From: Cavia porcellus
Taxonomy: Eukaryota; Chordata; Mammalia; Rodentia; Caviidae
Assembly (NCBI RefSeq): GCF_034190915.1
Contig: NW_026947484.1
Coordinates: 182,894,982-182,958,981, forward strand
Length of the DNA: 64,000 bases
Direction: 5' to 3'
Shown: positions 22,401 through 34,334 of the stretch, piece after piece
How the letters are laid out: each line of letters starts with the position of its first letter
How positions within the stretch are numbered: position 1 is the first letter of the stretch
Notes under the pieces: generated by a model
Databases searched by the model: none
What the model was told of the DNA's origin: nothing
The model's input: only the letters and a program-made list of their open reading frames with translations
Translations under genes and position numbers: made by a program

Positions 22401-24289
22401 AGGATCTGCTTCACTGTGGGGGTCAACTGTTGGTTCTCTTGCACTCTCTGGTTTTTTTTCACTGTTTTATGAAGTCTTCACAGGGTCCCAGGTAGAACTT
22501 GTTGTGTTATCTTCTGTGTTCTGGAGATTTCTTTCTTCTTTTACTTAAAAGAGCATTTGACACGGGTGGCTGAGATTTTCCTTTTTATGTTTGTCTTCTT
22601 GGATAGGCTGAGAGCCTTTTCCTGAGCACAAATGTGCCACTTTAATCTCAGAACCCCCAGCCCCTGGCACAGAGTCAGGCAAACTACAGAACTCAATAAG
22701 CACTTACAGAAAGTGGGAATTCCAGTCCTCGCACTTCTCATGTAACATCTCTTTGTCCTCTAACTAGAAATAATTTTTCCCTCTGGTGGGAACTCTGACT
22801 GCATTCTGACTTGAATCATAGCTATGTGCAAGTGCTCTTGTTTTTTTCTTCCCTTTTTAATTTACCCTCCCACCGCTTCACACAATCCCAGTCATATGAT
22901 TGCTGGAACCACATGCCATTAATCTCAGAAGTCCCAGCAGTGTCTGACCCATGCATTCCATCGTTTGTTTAAGATGTAATTCTTCTTGAGCAAGGAGCAA
23001 GGGATATGACTCACACACAGAATGTACAATGCAGTTCTGAACTTTTTTGTGTAGGTTTGCTCAGCAAACCACTTCCCCTTTGCACAATAGGAAGGATGAG
23101 GCTGTTCTCAATAGTCAAATCAGTCAGGGTTATTAGAGGTCATTTAACTACCCCTAGATAAAAGACAGTTTTAAAACATTAATTCATGACACATCTTCAC
23201 CTTTAGGCTTCTCATTTTGTTTTTGTTTTTGCCAAGAATATGAGGATAAAAATTCAAGTTACCGCACATGTGCAAAATATAATACAAATGCTAAGCAGGC
23301 CAAGGATTAGTAGATTTGATGAGAAAATAAAGTTGGAATGCAACAGTATGATTGTAGCTCCCATAGACACAGAGTTTACAAAAAGCTGTATCCCCTTAGA
23401 CATAATTAAACTAGACTACCACACATGCTATTTAAAATTATCTTAAAGTTGCATTACAGAAGTTGGACAGCACAATAGAGATTTTGTCAGGGTCCAGTAG
23501 CACTTTGGGGTATTTTTCTTTCATTTAAGAAATGTTTACTGCACTTCTGTCATGGGACAGACAGTACTATGCTGGAAATGGTTGATAGAGAGGTAAATAA
23601 AACAGCCTTTCCCCTTAATTTCTCTTTCTTGCTGTTAAATACTCCACATTGGCCATATTTATCTTGACCACCAAACATGCAGATTGCTACAAGGAATGAA
23701 GAGAATGTTTGTAAAGCAGTTCGGATGTTTTGATGGGTTTTATGCAAGAACTTTATGTGATTATTCTCCAGCACAAAATTAATGTGTTAAAAATCAACCA
23801 TGAAATTGCATTTCTAAGGTACTTTTGCTTTTGACTTTAGAATTTCTTAATAGTCAAGTCCATTGAATCTCATGTGATTATCAATTTTTAAAATTAAACT
23901 TGTTCGCACCATTTAACAAAGAAATAGTGTTTTGATTACTTTTGGAATATAAATATACCATTCTATGTGATGCTTCATGGAGCTTTTTATTTTCCTTTGA
24001 ATATCCATATCTTCTCTTCAATCTCATAAAATGTGAGAACTAAGAGGGAATTTGGGTAACATAATGCTAGTCAAACATTTCTATTCTATTCATAATGTTT
24101 GAAAGTGCTTTCATTATGTAGATTGGAGGTTTTGAAATACTTTTGTCCACTTATAAATGGCATTTAGTTGTTAATTACTAATATTTCATTTTCTTATTTT
24201 TATTAAAACACATTATTCCCAGTTGGAGCTTCCAATTAAAATGAGGTAATTAGAATTGTCAATAGCCAAGGTGGCTACTGATTTTTGAA
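22401..24289. other. AT-rich sequence, nothing firmly recognised
   Basis: No coding frame above chance. A short MIR/L2-like tail may lie at 22630-22720. Confidence 0.4.
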
Positions 24290-24440
24290 TGAGACTACCT
24301 GGGGCTAAAACTCCTGTCTGCTACTAACAAGCTTTCAATCTCCAGCAAATTCCTTAACTTAATATGCCTCAGTTTCCTTATCTGTAAATTTATGATGACA
24401 ACTGTACATATGTCACAGAGTTATGAGGATTTCCACATTA
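24290..24440 (+). repeat. MIR SINE
   Basis: Clear forward MIR core: 'atgcctcagtttccttatctgtaaatttatgatgac', then 'cacagagttatgagg'. Confidence 0.65.
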
Positions 24441-25140
24441 TCAAAACCCCCCCAAAAAAGTGTATTTTATGATCTTCTTAAGTCTAACATAGAATAAATG
24501 CACGTTTCCAATAGGATTTCTAAAACATTAAATATATTTTAGCTTGTGAATATTCATTATTCCAATGACATTCTAGTTCCCAGGTTTCAAACTGCTATTT
24601 GTGGATAAACTTCTCTTTTAAAAATGATTAACTTGAAATCCAGAGAGGCAAATTGTCTGAGGACATTAAGGTTGCCAGAGCAAGAAGCAGCACTAGAACC
24701 AAAAACCATCAGAATGTAGGATTGCGCATCTATCATGCTAGCTGGAAGTTTGCTCACAAGAGCACAAACATACATGGATAAGACACAGAGTTAGAATTAC
24801 GAGCACTAACTCATTGTCATGGATTCTGTATGAGTTGAAATTCTATTTTGTTTGGAATAATAGAAGCCTCCTGAATCTATAAGGGATGTGTTTCCAGAAT
24901 TTGGAAATTCCCCATTGTAAAAATATCACTGTTGCATATACCATTCACCAGAAAATACATTAAAAAAGAAATGAAAAATTGAAGTGACCTTAATATGTTT
25001 ATAAATTTTGACTAAAGTAACTTATAAGGCTTGCAAAATTAGTTCTGCCATAGAAATGAAGTTGACAATGTGTTAGGACATCATTACAGAAATAAACTGA
25101 ACCAAGAGTTTACCTGAAGAAGCCGAAATGATGGTGATGG
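24441..25140. other. AT-rich sequence, nothing recognised
   Basis: Only short chance frames are present. Confidence 0.45.
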
Positions 25141-25290
25141 GTGTCCACGATTGTCACTGCCCCGAGGGCTGAAGGCGCTGCTAAGAGGAGACAAGAGGAA
25201 GGCGGGAAGGCCGTCCAGCCCAGCCTCTGCACTCGAGCGAGGCTCAGCGAGGCTCACAGGGCGGGCTGACTCCCGACCAGCCTTGAGTTT
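25141..25290. other. Short GC-rich, CpG-bearing patch
   Basis: It contrasts sharply with AT-rich flanks and carries a local duplication (GAGCGAGGCTCAGCGAGGCT at about 25224). A 72-codon plus-strand frame crosses it. It could be a retrocopy fragment or a small regulatory patch; I cannot tell which. Confidence 0.35.
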
Positions 25291-25499
25291 TGTCTCAACC
25301 AGTTACCAATACATGTCAGGAATCTTCTGGAAGGTCCTGTACAGTGGAAACCTGTACAGTGGAGAATGAGGAGCCCCAAAATGCCAGCAGTCTATCGGAC
25401 TCGGTGCTGGAGAGGATGTGTTAATACTTGTCTGTTTTGCTAGTGGTTCTGTAAACTGGTACAAAATGTGAGTTTATTACTTAAGTTTCAAAACTGTTC

Positions 25500-25830
25500 A
25501 TTTCATTTGATCAGTAAACCCACACCTACAAATGTATTTTAGGGGAACATTTAGGAATACATGGACACTTAGAACACTGTACAGTAGCAAAATACAGGAA
25601 GTGATCTCAATGATCATCAATAGAAAAGTGATGAAAAATATTGTATGTTTATACAATGGGAACTAAACATCTATTACAAATGATATTTTAAAAAACATTC
25701 ATTTTTGTTAAGAAATATGATTTAATGTTAAGTCAAAGAATCAGAATACAAATCTATGTATACACATTATGACCATATTTGTAAAATATTTTATGTTCTC
25801 AAATAAAATGAATACAGAAAGGCAATAAAA
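25500..25830 (+). repeat. L1M fragment
   Basis: 'tgatcatcaatagaaaagtgatg...tgtatgtttatacaatgggaac' and the following text resemble the ORF2 end and 3' UTR of an old L1, with no open frame. Confidence 0.5.
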
Positions 25831-26050
25831 ACATAAATAATGGTTCATTTTAGAAGTGGCAATGCAAAAGATGTTTATTACATGTTTTCTACATGACGCA
25901 GCACTTAAAATTAACTAATTTTATTAAATAAAATATGACTATGTTTACAAAATTAAGCATAGAATGAAAAGAAACACAGAAGCCTAATTCTTCTTTATGG
26001 AAACATAATACTTTCTTATGGATCCTTTCACAAAACCTAAATTGTAGAAG

Positions 26051-26096
<46 letters not shown>
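26051..26096. repeat. (TG)n microsatellite
   Basis: Nearly pure TG dinucleotide run. Confidence 0.95.
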
Positions 26097-26098
<2 letters not shown>

Positions 26099-26139
26099 TA
26101 ACATTCATTCCTTCATAATGGACAAATATCACAAATACT

Positions 26140-26530
26140 GTTTTATACTTCATGTTTTCATTTAACAATACATCTTGAAAATTGTTTCATGTGAGCAAAC
26201 ACATGTGCATCCCATTATTTTTATTTAAATTTATTTATTTTTAATTTAAACTGAAAATTTAAAACTAATATATAAAAACCGTACATTTTCCTAGGGTACT
26301 GTGTCATGTTTTTATGTGAGTATACTTCGCTATTTTAAATGATTGCATGGTGTTTTCTAATATGGAGGGAACATTATTTATTTAATCTGTCCCCTATTGA
26401 TAGACATTTAAACTACTTAAAAAGTTAGATTATGCTTTGATGCTATAAAAAATGTTTATAACATTTGTGTGTACGCTTTTATGTACAGGAATAGGTAAAT
26501 GCCTAAAATCCTGAGTGAAAGGCCTATACT
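26140..26530 (-). repeat. L1M 3' fragment, reverse orientation
   Basis: 'tgattgcatggtgttttctaatatgg', 'ttaatctgtcccctattgatagac' and 'gaataggtaaatgcctaaaatcctgag' match the reversed old L1 3' end pattern. Confidence 0.55.
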
Positions 26531-26689
26531 ATACAATAGAAAAAATATACATAAGTTTTAAAATTTAATTAATGTACATGATTCAGAAGAAAGATTTTTA
26601 AAATTCCAAAATATAATAGTCCTAAATATCTAGTTTACTTAAACATTATTTGGGCTTTTTAAAAAATATTATGTGTCTTGACATACAAA

Positions 26690-26820
26690 ATAAAGAATTT
26701 ATAGTATCTTGCAAAGACAATGTCCATTGTAACCTTTTCCAAGTCTCTGAAACAGAGTCTGACTCACAGTAGTTAATTCAATAAATATTGATTGAATAAA
26801 TAAGTGACTGAATGAAATTC
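26690..26820 (+). repeat. L2/MIR 3' end
   Basis: 'gactcacagtagttaattcaataaatattgattgaataaataag' is the typical 3' terminus. Confidence 0.5.
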
Positions 26821-27315
26821 AGAAGTAGTTTTCATTACTGACTACTCTTAATAACAGCATGTTCTGGGGTGAGGCTAAGTTTCCTAAAAGCAGAGCCTGA
26901 GACAGGGATTTGGAAGTATTTCTTAAGGAAACACAAACCTGTAAGACACGGGGGGACACAGGAAAGAGCAGGACAAAGGCACACAGTGATCCTGCTTCAG
27001 GTCAAGTCTCATCCTCACTGCACAGTGGTCCCATCCATCTTAAGGACAGGTTCCAGGTATTTTAACCTCATATTAATCAATTTCATTTTTGGCTGCAGGC
27101 CAGGGCTGGGGGTGTGATCTTCTCGTGCATCAGCTCCCAATTCAGACACCAATTTCTAGAAAAGGGAATCATTGTGAGCCATTAACAGTGAAGCCTCAGA
27201 GCTGCTAAGACTTGACAGACAAATGCCTGGCCTCCAGGAAATCTGGGCAGGGACCAACGGTGTCCACTACTTCACCCTATTTCACAGTTTTATTCAAATA
27301 CAAATGTTCACTCAC
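26821..27315. other. Unrecognised sequence
   Basis: An 82-codon plus-strand frame (26869-27117) has no motif I recognise. Confidence 0.4.
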
Positions 27316-27445
27316 ACCCTGGCGTGGTGGTGCACACTTGTAGGCCAGGCATTCTGGCCTACAAGTGTTTCAAACACTGTAAGTTTGAAACCAGCCCGGG
27401 AAATCTAGTGACTTAATGAGACCCTGCCTCAAAAAAAGAAAACAA
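27316..27445 (+). repeat. B1 SINE with an internal inverted repeat
   Basis: B1 head (GGCGTGGTGGTGCACACTTG) and tail (GAGACCCTGCCTCAAAAAA) are present. The middle (27334-27368) is replaced by a perfect hairpin with 14-bp arms (see findings). Confidence 0.75.
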
Positions 27446-27451
27446 TATAGG

Positions 27452-27560
27452 TGAGGGACTGGGTTTTTAGCTCAGCTGCATAAGCACCTGCCTTGCAAGC
27501 AGTCAGTCATGAGTTCAATCCCTGGTACCGACAAAAAAAAAAAAAAAAAAAAAAAATGTA
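27452..27560 (+). repeat. ID SINE
   Basis: tRNA-derived body with TTTAGCTCAGCTGCATAAGC (A-box region), GAGTTCAATCC (B-box region), GGTACC and a long A tail. Confidence 0.85.
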
Positions 27561-27625
27561 GGTGAGGTAGGGATGCAGCTTAGTGAGAAGGTCCTAGGTT
27601 CAGTCTTCAGGGCAGCCAGAAAAAG
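27561..27625 (+). repeat. Degenerate ID-like fragment
   Basis: 'gtagggatgcagcttagtgag...ctaggttcagtcttcaggg' resembles a second, older ID directly after the first. Confidence 0.5.
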
Positions 27626-28611
27626 TGCATCCATGAACACGGTCAGTGTGCTTCTTAGCTATTGACTGAATGCCCTTACTCCTTTTCTAATATGCATAAA
27701 TGTCAGGAAAGACAAACAAACAAATCTGTCATTTTTTCAACTAAGAAATCTGATGCAATATTATCTTTGAACAATATGTGCTTGCTTCCTTTAACTCAAC
27801 ACACAGAAAAATAAATTTTAAAAAGAAATTTAAGCTCAACTGTTGGCAAAGAATAACATTCCCGTTGCTCTTGAGTATCTATTTTTCTGAATTAGATTAC
27901 ATGATTGATGTTTTTAGCATTTGTGGGATTGGCCATTTCTGCAATATTGTTTTCTAGCCTTAAATCTCTTCTTCAGGCAGGTAACATAACCAGAAATCCA
28001 CTGGTCACCTGATTCCTCTTCTAAGTTGTCACAATATAACCCCCTGCTCTCCCAAAGGAGCATTAAGCCACTTATTTGTGCTTAATTTGGATTCCAAATT
28101 TTTTTTTGTTACCCTGACAATGTTTCCCAATGATAATTAACTCTACAAAAAAGAAAAACTCCTTGGACATTAAAATTTTATATACACTCTCGATGGAGAA
28201 TTCGATTGTGAAGAGGGACCACTTGCAGAGACTTGAGAGCCTCCTTGATAATTTGGCATTTTGGGTTATTTGGGACATGCCTCAGAGGCTTGGCTTTTCT
28301 CTGTGTTATTGTCCCTGGGATTGTGACAGGCTCAGAGAAGAAAACAGGCTCACACTAATTGTCTACAAGGACCTTTCAAGCGGCCCAGGGCCCAGGGCCA
28401 TTCTCTGTGGACAGTGTGAAGATTCCAGCCCTTCCTCATCTCTACCCTGAGGCTGAGCCCTAACAGGTTGCTCCTGGGACCAGGAAGAGTCTCAAAGCAA
28501 GACATCCACACGGAAGGGTAATTACAGTCTTAAGACAGAATGGGGTTATGCTTAATTAATAGAGTTAGTTTTTTCCCCAAGGGGCCAACACTTGCATAAG
28601 GAGTGTGCCTG
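27626..28611. other. Unrecognised sequence
   Basis: A 106-codon plus-strand frame (28130-28450) has no domain I know, and I see no convincing splice or promoter context. Confidence 0.4.
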
Positions 28612-28634
28612 CATGCGTGTGTGTGTGTGTGTGC

Positions 28635-28668
<34 letters not shown>
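28612..28668. repeat. (TG/CG)n microsatellite
   Basis: TG dinucleotides with a few GC variants (TGCGTGCG). Confidence 0.9.
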
Positions 28669-28672
<4 letters not shown>

Positions 28673-28849
28673 ATTGGGAAAAAAACCCAGACATTTCTGA
28701 GCCTGAGAGGAGACTCTAAAACCTCTCATAAACCTATAATTTTGCAAGAAGCTTTGTGGTTACATGACAATTCATGAGGTCAGTCTTACTGAGCTCTGGC
28801 TTCTGTTCCAGCATTGACTCAGAGTGGGGAAGGAGAAAGAAGCTGCCAT

Positions 28850-29020
28850 TTCCCCAGAGTTTATTACAACCCTGACATCTTTACCTTTATCATCTTGTCA
28901 GTCCCCACACCATGTGGGTAAGACACAGGGTTCTTATTTTATATACAAGAGAGTAATGATTAGCCAAGACCACAGAGCCAGTAAACAAGTAAAACCCAGG
29001 GCAGTAAATTCTTATCCTTC
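28850..29020 (-). repeat. MIR fragment
   Basis: Reverse MIR: 'cttattttatatacaagagag', 'gccaagaccacagagccagtaaac'. Confidence 0.5.
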
Positions 29021-29849
29021 ACCTTTCTTGCAAGGTGACCAAGAGGAATCTTCTAGTCCTGTCTGCTCTCTTGCATCTCAACATCTGTGGGTTGAACAAA
29101 GAGTTTGGTATTAGCCCAAGTGGGATTCTACTCAGTTTGTCTGCTTTACCCAAAGGGTGTAAACCCATGTTCCTTTGCTTGTTGGTCACTCTGGGAAAAA
29201 CAAGCTCTATCTTTTGTATCCCAGCCAAAGGCATCCACCGCCTGGGGGAATTTCTTAATTCCCCAATGTGCTAGGTTCCACTTAAATGCTCAGATCATTC
29301 TATGTTTATAAATTCTACTTTGTATAAGGCCCACTCTGAATGCTTAGCACCTGGCATCCCACAAAGTCTCCGTAAGTGCAGGCTACTGTGAATCCAGATT
29401 TGAGCAAGACAGTGGCATGGAAAACACAGTGTGAGGGCAAAGTTCCTATGGCTTAGCTGCTCTGCAAGCTCCTTCCTCCTGAGGCCATTGGGGCAAGCCA
29501 CCACAACGTATTGCTGTGATTTATCAGGACACAAGAGGCAAGCAGGCTGGCCCACAGCTCAGGCACAAGTTCCAAAAGGCATTTGCTGAGTTTCTGCCAC
29601 TGTTCCTGGGCAGTTAAATTTAGCTCTGCCTCATACTAGCTAGACACCTCCACCCCAGAAGGAAACCATGTCTTAGCCTCATTCTCAAGACCCTAGCATG
29701 CAACTGCCCATCCCCTGCTTCCTGGAGTGGGCTAGGCTTGGTTCTTCGATAGAACTCCTCATAGTCTCTTTTAATTAAAAGCATTTGCTACTCACCACTC
29801 TCTACTCCCCTCCTTTTTTTTTTTTTTTTTTTTACATCTAACATATTAT
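29021..29849. other. Unrecognised sequence with a T tract
   Basis: Several short frames of 60-90 codons overlap on both strands at 29020-29555, but none shows a domain. A T run occupies about 29812-29833. Confidence 0.4.
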
Positions 29850-29975
29850 TAAATTTGCCCGCTATCCTTAAAATTATCCCATGAGGTAATTTTGCAGACA
29901 TTTTGTATACAGGGAATCTGAGCACAGATTTAAACCTAGATCCTACAGCTCCAAATCTCATGCTTGTTCCACGTG
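29850..29975 (-). repeat. MIR fragment
   Basis: Reverse MIR core: 'attatcccatgaggtaattttgcagac', 'gatttaaacctagatcctac'. Confidence 0.5.
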
Positions 29976-31364
29976 AGGGCAAGGACCATATTTCAGGTAG
30001 TACTTACTCCATGCCTCATAAAGAGCTCTAGTTCTTATTGAATGGAGTAAATTCATTTAAATGAGAGAAGCCAGCAGCACCAATTACACACAAGAAATCC
30101 AGAGAGAACCATTTCAATAGTGGGAAGGTGAACCAGGGCTTTGCTGCATCCACTTCCTATAAATTTACCAGTTACCTGCCAGGGCCAGCAGAATTGTCAC
30201 TAGTAGCTCAAAAATAAGAATTTCAAATTTCAATAGAACTCTTAAATTTTAACTGTGAGTCTAAGATTGAGAAATGGTTTTCATAAAGATATTTGCACTT
30301 CATATTGAAATCCTTCCATTCCTTATACTTTGATTTATTCTTCTTTATTCAATCATTGAGGAATTTTTTTGAATACATACTATGTGCTGGGAACAATTCT
30401 AGGCACTTTATCCAACCTCGTTCTCCATCGTGGTTCATTCTTCTGGAAAAACACTCACTATTTTGCTATTTCCATAAAGGCATGGAATATCACATGTCCT
30501 ACATTTTAACTGAGAATTTTTTAGAATAATAAAAAAATAGAGAAACCTAGGGACAGTTTTTCCTAGCAGCCTCCAAGAACCTGTCCCATTGGGGTGCTGG
30601 GTCTAAATAAAGTTGATGAAAGGAACTGAGTCTTTTACTGGTTGTATGATGGTCATGTCATGCATAAAGGTGGGGACATCCAGACAGTCTCAGTTTTACC
30701 CTCTGTGCGTGGAGATCACCCCAGTTAGAGCAGAGAGGTAAAGGGAGGGCCTGTGGAAAGTGAAGTAGCAGTGACTAGAACAGGGCCCAGTGTGGCTGCA
30801 GCTGTCAACACATGAGATTTTTAACAGAGTAGTGATGTAAGTCCCCAAGCAACCTTCTTCCTGCCAAGGCCACCAGGCAGAAAGCTTGCAGGCATCCTGA
30901 CAGCATCAGGCAGCACAAGATATCCCCTGGTGACCTCAGGGAGGGTGCGAGGAGGGGTTACCCTAGGTCAAAGACAGGCCAATGGGCAGCCTTTGTCCTA
31001 GCAACTGGGTTCTGAAGCAATGACATTCCAGTTCTCTGAGTAGCTGCTTAAAGAAGCAGATTCTTGGAAAGTGATGACAGTGAGGGGGCTGATTTTCTCC
31101 CTAGCTTTTTCTGTTTCCCCTGCTCGCCCCTTGTGTGTGTGCATGTTTCTCTTTCCAAGACCTCCCCAGGAGAAGAGGAGAGCTGCTCCTGTTTTCTGGT
31201 CTTTGTGCTTCTGAGGAATAGCACCAAGGGGTGGTGAGAAGTTGCAGGAATGTTATTGGGTCCCCTGCCTCCTGGGATGATGTACTTCTTGTGTCACAGT
31301 GAACCCCGAATAAATATCTTCCACTGTATATAAAGGTGGGCAAACTCCCAGATGTCCAGATGTT
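29976..31364. other. Mostly unique sequence
   Basis: Contains an MIR/L2-like piece at about 30345-30415 ('catactatgtgctgggaac'). No gene recognised. Confidence 0.4.
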
Positions 31365-31407
31365 GGGAGTTAGAATGTTTGTGCTCCCACCACCATTAAA
31401 TTTAGGG

Positions 31408-31562
31408 GTGTTTTTGTTTTTGTATTGTTTTTTGTCTTGAGACAGGGTCTCACTATGTAGTTGGGCTAGACCTGAGCTCACTTTGTAGCCCAGGTTGGTC
31501 TGGAACTCACTTCAGTTTCCCAAGTGCCTGGATTACAGGCGTGCACCACCGTGCCCGTCTTC
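31408..31562 (-). repeat. B1 SINE, reverse orientation
   Basis: GAGACAGGGTCTCACTATG through GGATTACAGGCGTGCACCAC, with the internal duplication present. Confidence 0.85.
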
Positions 31563-31629
31563 AAATTCACAGATGAAGCACAGCGTGAGGTGGGGAGGTG
31601 GGGTCTTCAGGAGGTCATTAGGTTTAGGT

Positions 31630-31703
31630 CAGTGCTGGCAAACCTATGGCATGTGTGCCACAGCAGGCTGTATCACTGAAAGCTAAAGGGTTCACCATCA
31701 CTG
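31630..31703. mobile_element. Short hAT-like non-autonomous DNA element
   Basis: This 74-bp segment starts CAGTGCTGGCAAACC and ends GGTTCACCATCACTG, giving imperfect terminal inverted repeats of about 15 bp. The CAGTG ends and 'aacctatggca' resemble OposCharlie-type hAT elements. No clean 8-bp duplication is visible. Confidence 0.4.
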
Positions 31704-31965
31704 GTGATTCCTGAGGTGCAGCCCCTACAGGAAAAAACACCAGAAAAGGCCTTATGAGCCACAATGAGAAGATGGATACTTGGAAGCAAGGAAGACATCC
31801 ATTACTAGGCTCCAGTCATCCAGCACCTTGCTTGATCTTGGACTTCCAACCTCCTGGGCCAAAAGAAAAAACCCTCTATGGCCTTGTGTTGTACAAAGTT
31901 GAGTGGACAAAGCCAAGGTCTCAGAATTCAATTTTCAGAAATGAAGCTTTCTTACATGTTTAAAC

Positions 31966-32384
31966 TCCTGTCCTGTTTTCTGGTCCCGTGCACATCACAG
32001 AGTGCACAATGCTGAGTGTGTTTGCTGAAAAAATGCAAAAGCCCTTACCTGGGAAAGGTCACAAACAAGTGATCATCTGTCCATTTCCTGATGCGGGTAG
32101 TCCAGGGTTGGCTTTGTATCCATTTGGTTGCAAAGTCATTTTACAAACACCAAGTTCAGCAACTGTGTGCTCACTCCCTGTTCTCAATAAGGACAACTCA
32201 GCTGTCTCTCAGGAGGTTTGGTTATTCCATAATTCTTTAGTGGAAACCTGCCAAATGAGAACTTCCTGGTCTTCTTCAAGGTCTGGGCCTCACACCCCAT
32301 GGAATTGAAGCTTTCACTGGTCTCACAGGAGTACAGAACGGGGGTAAGAGGAATGACCTCAAGCTTTCAACTATATCCTTCTGA
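31966..32384. other. Unrecognised sequence
   Basis: A 106-codon frame (31988-32308) shows no known domain. Confidence 0.4.
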
Positions 32385-32725
32385 AATAAAATCCCAGCTC
32401 TGCAAGTCTCTGTGTGGGCTCAGAACTACTTCCTGAGCCTCAGTTTCCCCATCTACCAAGGGGGATGGTACCATACCTGTCTCATAGATTTCAGGTAAGG
32501 ATAGAGTGAACCATGTCTAAGAGTTCCTAGCAAAATTCATTCACATGTCAGCTATTTAAACTTGAGCTGAGCCGCAAACTGAATTAGGAATCATTACCGA
32601 AAAGTCCCCTTTACTGACTGGATGACGTTGGGTAAGTTGAAAGAACTCAATAAGCCTCAGTTTCCCCAGGAAACAGCAGGTCACATTACTATTTTAAAGA
32701 GTTGTGAGAATAGGTGTACAACAGA
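32385..32725 (+). repeat. Two MIR copies in tandem
   Basis: 32385-32560 has 'tgagcctcagtttccccatctaccaagg' and 'cctgtctcatagatt'. 32605-32725 has 'gatgacgttgggtaagttg' and 'taagcctcagtttcccc'. Both are forward MIR cores. Confidence 0.6.
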
Positions 32726-32779
32726 TGGATCTCTCCACTGCACAATGTCTGGATCTCATTTCCCTATAGAGGACCGGTA

Positions 32780-33180
32780 CAGAACGTTTACAATCCGCCT
32801 CACGCTCGCACTTGGGGCTTCCTGCATGCGCCCAGGTCCCACCCACAGTTTGGCTAACAGCAGACTTGCAGAGACTCTGCCAGGAGCGCCCGCCCTTCGC
32901 GCACGCGCGCCAGAGCGGTCTCCCGGAGCAGCGCCTGCTGGTTACCTTTCACCTAGTTCGCGGACTCGGGCACCGGGTAACTCGCGGTCAGACGCCCGGC
33001 CCGGCGCGCGTGCGCGCTGCTGGCTGCCTCCGCAGCTCGGTATCCCGAGCACTTATTATTTGGCGGTTTCCGTTTCGCTCTGAAATGAAGGGTGTAGGCT
33101 CTGCGGACGTGGCCTGATTTCTGGGTTCTGACGGGGTGGCGTGCAATCGCGAGCCTAGGAGTTGGGGGCAACATCAGATC
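32780..33180. promoter_or_regulatory. CpG island, candidate promoter
   Basis: Dense CpG sequence (e.g. CGCGCACGCGCGCC at about 32898 and GGCGCGCGTGCGCGC at about 33003) stands out from AT-rich surroundings. It carries NRF1-like alternating GC repeats and an E2F-like TTTGGCGGTTTCC at about 33059. No TATA box is obvious, which is usual for CpG-island promoters. CpG density continues weakly to 33560. Overlapping frames on both strands (65-150 codons) are expected in GC-rich DNA, and I do not call them. The gene it may serve is not identifiable. Confidence 0.55.
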
Positions 33181-33479
33181 CCCTCAGCTGTCACCCTGCC
33201 CCTGGTCTCCCGTTACCTCTAGTCTACCTGTACCCCATCTGTTGTCTGCACCCTCCCTCCCCTTCTCCCTCAATTGGCTGCTATTCCGCTGTGCCCATCT
33301 CCTCTCATCCCTTTGCCCCCCCAAAAGAGGCAGCTGACTCCAAACCCAGCTCTGGGCTTCCAAAAAGAGCTCGCGCCAGAGAAAAAGACACGTGGGTACG
33401 AACTTAACATTCCTTTTTCTGCCAGCGAGAGGCCAGAGCAAATGAGCAGGGGATCGGTTTCTTTATTTCCCCCTTCCTA

Positions 33480-33565
33480 GATGACCGCGTTGAAGACACC
33501 TGGGCTGCCGCGCCTCGGGGTTACTGCCGGTCACTGGCGGGCGGAGCTTGCGGGCGCTCAGGCAG
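33480..33565. promoter_or_regulatory. Second small CpG cluster
   Basis: 'gaccgcgttgaag', 'gctgccgcgcctcgggg' and 'ggcgggcggagcttgcggg' cluster CpGs 300 bases after the main island and may belong to the same regulatory region. Confidence 0.35.
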
Positions 33566-34334
33566 GGAAGGACTTGTCTGCTGGAAACCACAGTCGCTCA
33601 AACGCTTTTAACTGTTTGGGGAAGTTCTGAGTTTGCAACCACACCAACCTTAAGGGTGATTTTTCAGCAGTTCGTGTTCGCCCCTCTGCCCTGGGTCTTC
33701 CTCTCCTGGTATCCCTACCAATGGGGTGGAGAGGCTGCAGGAAGAACCAGCCGCCTGCAATATACCTCCTGGAGTGGCCTGTGCCCTTCTCTAACTACCG
33801 CTGGTCCCTGAAGTCCAGCAATAACCCTGAAGAAGTGAAGTTAGGATACTTGGGTTGGTCCAGGCTCTACCATGGATGGGGTGATTTGGGATGTTTTTCT
33901 CTCTCCAGGATTAGTAGCTTCAGTTGTAAAATGTTGGGGTTAAGCTAATCCAGATGAGCGGCTTAAAGTTAGGTGACAAACCCTGAGATTCTCTAATTCT
34001 ATGTTATGTTTGCTCCATTTCAGACTCCATTCCTGCAGGGAATGGTGTTAAGAATTGTCATCTGAGTTACAAGTGTGTTCCATGGTGGACAGTTGTGATG
34101 TTTTCTGGGTTTCTTTGAAAGACTGCTTCACTCTTTCAAGCCATAAGGTTAAATAGGTAGGTCATTCTCTAAAGGACTAACAGAGCCAAGGGCTTGCACT
34201 CTGAATACTTTTTTGATTTTGCTATTGTTCCAAGACAAGGTATAATGCAACCAGTTCTTACCAAAAGAAAACTTGTAGCTAGCAGGAATAGGTGTTCTTA
34301 TGCTGTCACTTTAATATGAATAGACTTTATCTTT
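33566..34334. other. Unrecognised sequence
   Basis: Possible transcribed flank of the CpG island. Frames of 75-87 codons at 33548-33948 lack known domains. Confidence 0.35.

Larger units (their letters stand above)
31365..31965 (+). mobile_element. MLT1-like LTR interrupted by two insertions
   Basis: 'gttagaatgtttgtgctcccacc' (start), 'ggtggggtcttcaggaggtcattagg' and 'cttgatcttggacttccaacctcc' are in MLT1 order. A minus-strand B1 (31408-31562) and a short hAT-like element (31630-31703) separate the pieces. Confidence 0.6.

Noticed and set aside
25889..26104. Frame starting with a histidine-threonine repeat
   Set aside because: It is the translation of the (TG)n microsatellite.
27452..27560. 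tRNA-like A and B boxes, and others at 40886 and 60068
   Set aside because: These are ID SINEs with A tails, not functional tRNA genes.
32622..33480. Frames of 68-153 codons over the CpG island
   Set aside because: Stop codons are rare in GC-rich DNA; arginine/proline-rich translations on several frames at once indicate chance.
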